Below, one piece after another: positions 52,040 through 54,861 of a stretch of DNA of 54,861 nt (the first letter of the stretch is position 1; each line of letters starts with the position of its first letter). This DNA comes from an uncultured Bradyrhizobium sp. (GTDB taxonomy: Bacteria; Pseudomonadota; Alphaproteobacteria; Rhizobiales; Xanthobacteraceae), in the NCBI RefSeq assembly GCF_936943645.1, contig NZ_CAKZJO010000014.1:1-54861 (forward strand), read 5' to 3'. Below the pieces are notes generated by a model that did not search any database, was not told the origin of the DNA, and saw nothing but the letters and a program-made list of their open reading frames with translations. The translations under genes and the position numbers were made by a program.

Positions 52040-53212
52040 TCACTTCATCGCGCACTTATCGTGGAAGCGATCCTGATCGTTCTCGACGATGGTCGCCACC
52101 GTCTTCAGCGAGAGCTGGCCGTCGCCGTCCTTGACCACGTCCTGCAGGTAGAAGCTCTGCACCGGGATGTGGTTCTTGCCGTACTTGAAGGGACCGCGCA
52201 GCGACTTGAAGTTGGCCTTCTCCATCTCGGCCTTCATCGCGTCCTTCTTGCTGGTGTCGCCCTTCACCGCGACCACCGCGCTGTTGATCAACTGCGCCGC
52301 GTCATAGGCCTGCGCGCCGTAATAGGTCGGGCGGAGACCCGTGTACTTCTTGCGGTAGTCGGCGACGAAGCGCTTGTTCTGCTCGTTGGGCAGGTCGTTG
52401 ACCCATTCCTGCGCGCCGGGAACGCCAAGCGCGTTGTCCTTCTGCAGCGGCAGCGACAGCTCGTCGACGGTGAAGGCCGTGTAGAGCGGCATCGTGCTCT
52501 TCAGGCCCGCCTGCGCGTATTGATTGAGGAACTGCACGCCGGCAGCCCCCGGATAGAACACGAAGATCGATTCCGCGCCCGAGGCGCGCGCCTTGGAGAG
52601 CTCGGCGGAGAAATCGAGCTGGCTCGGCCAGACCGTGTATTCCTCGCCCTTGACCTCGCCCTTGAAGGTGCTCTTCACGCCCGCCAGCATATCCTTGCCG
52701 GCCGCGTAGTTCGGCCCGATCAGGAACACGCTCTTGACGCCCTTCTGGTTCATGTAGAGGCCCATGGCGGCGGGCGTCTGGTCGTTCTGCCAGGAAGTCG
52801 AGAACACGTAGGGTGAGCACAGCTCACCGGCGAGCTGCGAGGGGCCGGCATTGGCCGAGATCAGGAAGGTCTGCGAATCCACCGCGGTCTTCAGCGAAGC
52901 CAGCAGCACGTTCGACCAGATGTAGCCGACGATGAAATCGACCTTGTCGGACTGCACCAGCTTCTCGGTCTTCTGCTTGCCGACGTCGGGCTTCTGGCCG
53001 TCGTCCTCGTAGATGACCTCGACCGGCTTACCGTCCATCTTGCGGCCCATGTGGTCCAGCGCCAGCTCGAAGGAGTTGCGCATGTCGTTGCCGATCACGG
53101 CGGTCGGGCCGCTGAAGGTCGAGACGAAGCCGATCTTGATGGTGTCGCCGGCGAAAGCCGGGCTCGCCAGCACCAGCGCCGCTGCGCCCGCCAGCCAGAA
53201 TGCCGTTTTCAT
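52040..53212 (-). CDS. Orphan Liv-type ABC substrate-binding protein
   Basis: A 390-aa periplasmic binding protein of the HAAT family. Signal peptide MKTAFWLAGAAALVLASPAF then AGDTIKIGFVSTFSGP begins the mature part; several Cys are present. No permease or ATPase gene is beside it. The nearest transporter lacking a binding protein is livHMGF at 32282-35606, a possible partner. Related proteins bind aromatic acids such as benzoate or p-coumarate derivatives in other alphaproteobacteria. The ATG at 53212 is chosen to give a normal signal peptide. Confidence 0.88.
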   Translation of the reverse strand: MKTAFWLAGAAALVLASPAFAGDTIKIGFVSTFSGPTAVIGNDMRNSFELALDHMGRKMDGKPVEVIYEDDGQKPDVGKQKTEKLVQSDKVDFIVGYIWSNVLLASLKTAVDSQTFLISANAGPSQLAGELCSPYVFSTSWQNDQTPAAMGLYMNQKGVKSVFLIGPNYAAGKDMLAGVKSTFKGEVKGEEYTVWPSQLDFSAELSKARASGAESIFVFYPGAAGVQFLNQYAQAGLKSTMPLYTAFTVDELSLPLQKDNALGVPGAQEWVNDLPNEQNKRFVADYRKKYTGLRPTYYGAQAYDAAQLINSAVVAVKGDTSKKDAMKAEMEKANFKSLRGPFKYGKNHIPVQSFYLQDVVKDGDGQLSLKTVATIVENDQDRFHDKCAMK

Positions 53213-53522
53213 AATCACTCCCCTCCTTATGATTGAGCCCGCAAGCGGGGTGATCGCCGCCTTGGGCCTTCTCTATTGAACGCAAAATCTGTCGAGCCGC
53301 CAATGGCTCAGCGCCTGCCCCTGCACCATATTTCGCCCCGATCGGAGATGGCAAGAAATATAATGCTACTTACTTCGGCCAAGGCCTGACCAGGCCTGCG
53401 GCGCTTTTTCGCGCCGGATCGATACACCCCGCCTATGCCGCGATTGACAACCTCTATTGGACCGCGACGGCCGATCCGCACTTAAATGAGGACAAAGCAG
53501 CAGCGAGATTCGAGGGCGTATC
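53213..53522. other. 310-bp divergent promoter region
   Basis: No gene is supported. It lies between the minus-strand SBP and plus-strand ndh. An AT-rich stretch (AAATATAATGC near 53355) could hold a -10 box. TGCA-N6-TTCG at 53322-53335 weakly resembles the BoxR-like sites. Confidence 0.4.
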
Positions 53523-54785
53523 ATGGCCGCACATCCCCATCGCGTCGTTATCGTCGGCGCCGGCTTCGGCGGGCTGGAGGCGACCTACCGGCTGGCAGGC
53601 GCTCCGGTCGAAATCACGCTGATCGACCGCCGCAACCATCATCTGTTCCAGCCGCTGCTCTATCAGGTCGCGACCGCCTCGCTTGCGACCAGCGAGATCG
53701 CCTGGCCGATCCGCCATCTCATGCGCGACAGGCGTGAGGTGACGACGCTGTTTGCGACCGTGAGCGGCGTGGATTCCGCACGACGCTGCGTACTGATCGA
53801 CGACGGCAGCGAGGTGCCCTACGACACGCTGGTGCTCGCGACCGGCGCACGCCACGCCTATTTCGGCCATGACGAATGGGAGGCATGGGCGCCCGGCCTG
53901 AAGACGCTGGAGGATGCGACCACCCTGCGCCGGCACATCCTGGTGGCGTTCGAGCGCGCCGAGCGCGAGACCGATCCGGCAAAGCGCGCGGCGCGGCTGA
54001 CCTTCGTCATCGTCGGCGCCGGCCCGACCGGCGTCGAGCTCGCCGGCACCATCGCCGAGATGGCGCATCACACCTTGCCCGCCGACTTCCGCAACATCGA
54101 CACCCACAAGGCGCGCGTCGTGTTGATCGAGGCGGGACCTCGCGTACTCGCGGGCTTCCCCGACGACCTCTCGGCCTACGCGCAGGCCTCGCTGGAGAAG
54201 ATCGGCGTCGAAGTCGTGCTCGGGCAGGCGGTCACCGAGATCAATCGCGAGGGCGTGGTGTTCGGCGGCAAGCTGCTCGAGGCCAAGACACGGATCTGGG
54301 CCGCCGGCGTGCGCGCCTCGCCCGCGGCCGAATGGCTGGGTGCACCCGCCGATCGCGCCGGGCGCGTGCAGGTGGAAGCCGACCTCACCATTCCAGGCCA
54401 TCCCGAGATCTTCGCGATCGGCGACACCACCAGCATCAACGCCTGGAACGGCAAGCCGGTGCCCGGCATCGCGCCGGCGGCGAAGCAACAGGGTCGTCAT
54501 GTCGCGGAGACGATCAGGGCGCGGCTGCGCGGCGAGAACAAGGGTGCGTTCCGCTACAAGCACTCCGGCAGCCTCGCCCAGATCGGCAAGCGGCTGGCTG
54601 TGATCGACTTCGGCAGGGTGAAGCTGCGCGGCGCCATCGCCTGGTGGATCTGGGGCATCGCCCACATCTACTTCCTGATCGGCCTGCGCCACCGGCTCAG
54701 CGTCGCGCTGAGCTGGCTCTGGATCTACGCGCGCGACCAGCGCGCGGCGCGGCTGATCACGCAAGGGAGCAGCAAGGTGGTGTAG
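53523..54785 (+). CDS. ndh: Type II NADH dehydrogenase
   Basis: A 420-aa FAD-dependent, single-subunit NADH:quinone oxidoreductase that does not pump protons. FAD-binding GAGFGGLEA lies at the N terminus, NADH-binding GAGPTGVELAG at about 163, the second FAD motif AIGDTTSI at about 300, and KQQGRHVAE after it. The C terminus has a hydrophobic/amphipathic membrane anchor (WWIWGIAHIYFLIGLRHRLS). GAGGG precedes the ATG. It is monocistronic as far as the window shows. Confidence 0.92.
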   Translation: MAAHPHRVVIVGAGFGGLEATYRLAGAPVEITLIDRRNHHLFQPLLYQVATASLATSEIAWPIRHLMRDRREVTTLFATVSGVDSARRCVLIDDGSEVPYDTLVLATGARHAYFGHDEWEAWAPGLKTLEDATTLRRHILVAFERAERETDPAKRAARLTFVIVGAGPTGVELAGTIAEMAHHTLPADFRNIDTHKARVVLIEAGPRVLAGFPDDLSAYAQASLEKIGVEVVLGQAVTEINREGVVFGGKLLEAKTRIWAAGVRASPAAEWLGAPADRAGRVQVEADLTIPGHPEIFAIGDTTSINAWNGKPVPGIAPAAKQQGRHVAETIRARLRGENKGAFRYKHSGSLAQIGKRLAVIDFGRVKLRGAIAWWIWGIAHIYFLIGLRHRLSVALSWLWIYARDQRAARLITQGSSKVV

Positions 54786-54798
54786 GGACGTTTCTCTT

Positions 54799-54821
54799 AC
54801 CCTCCCCTGGAGGGGGAGGGT
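54799..54821. terminator. Hairpin after ndh
   Basis: ACCCTCCCC...GGGGAGGGT forms a 9-bp hairpin 14 bp past the ndh stop. It shares its arms with the inverted repeat at 22282-22342. The 40 bp that follow to the window end hold nothing recognisable. Confidence 0.6.
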
Positions 54822-54861
54822 CGGCTCACATGGAGCGCAGCGAAATATGAGACGGGGGGGG

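Overview
The window is GC-rich alphaproteobacterial chromosome, very probably from Bradyrhizobium. The pointers are GcrA with clustered GANTC (CcrM-type) sites, a BjaI/BjaR-like acyl-homoserine lactone pair, a kaiC-kaiB operon without kaiA, aerobic benzoyl-CoA (box) genes, two Liv-type ABC transporters and many palindromic intergenic repeats of rhizobial type. No tRNA, rRNA, transposase, phage gene or CRISPR array was seen, so this looks like core chromosome with catabolic modules rather than a mobile island.

Layout. 1-4.7 kb: hslO, argF-argD and gcrA. 4.9-12.8 kb: the phosphate regulon, all on the minus strand, in the order flippase-like membrane protein, phoR, pstS, pstC, pstA, pstB, phoU, phoB, with a clear Pho box ahead of pstS. 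13.2-17.2 kb: an OmpA/BON envelope protein with a small membrane partner, a polysaccharide deacetylase and an SDR. 17.5-26.3 kb: aerobic benzoate degradation through CoA thioesters (benzoate-CoA ligase, alpha/beta hydrolase, DUF309 protein, boxC, boxB on the minus strand; boxR, a truncated haemoglobin and a transglutaminase-like gene on the plus strand). 26.4-32.2 kb: a Kef-type antiporter, then an IclR regulator divergent from a Rieske oxygenase and a glutamine-synthetase-like ligase. 32.3-35.6 kb: livHMGF without a binding protein. 35.9-42.1 kb: a signalling block with a 72-aa gene, bjaI, bjaR, two small unknown genes, and kaiC-kaiB-HWE histidine kinase. 42.2-51.8 kb: a quinate/shikimate-type block (LysR, shikimate dehydrogenase-like, SBP-livHMGF, Gfo/Idh/MocA oxidoreductase, dehydroshikimate dehydratase/HPPD fusion) that should feed protocatechuate. 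52-54.8 kb: an orphan Liv-type binding protein and a type II NADH dehydrogenase.

Working together. Shared DNA motifs tie separate modules together. TGCA-N6-TGCA sites, the type expected for BoxR, lie before boxC and also before the SBP-less livHMGF operon 15 kb away, suggesting that this transporter imports an aromatic substrate for the box pathway. A 20-bp lux-box-like dyad lies between bjaR and bjaI, and the only Shine-Dalgarno-like run of bjaI is inside a hairpin. Palindromic repeats sit between the cistrons of three operons (pstS/pstC, boxC/boxB, SBP/livH), where they could set unequal expression. Six GANTC sites crowd into about 210 bp upstream of gcrA.

The strongest candidates for something not well described are the kaiC-kaiB-HWE kinase operon next to a quorum-sensing locus with its own small genes, the proposed BoxR regulon including a transporter, and the Rieske oxygenase/glutamine-synthetase-like pair under an IclR regulator. 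All functional statements come from reading motifs by eye; no database search was run.
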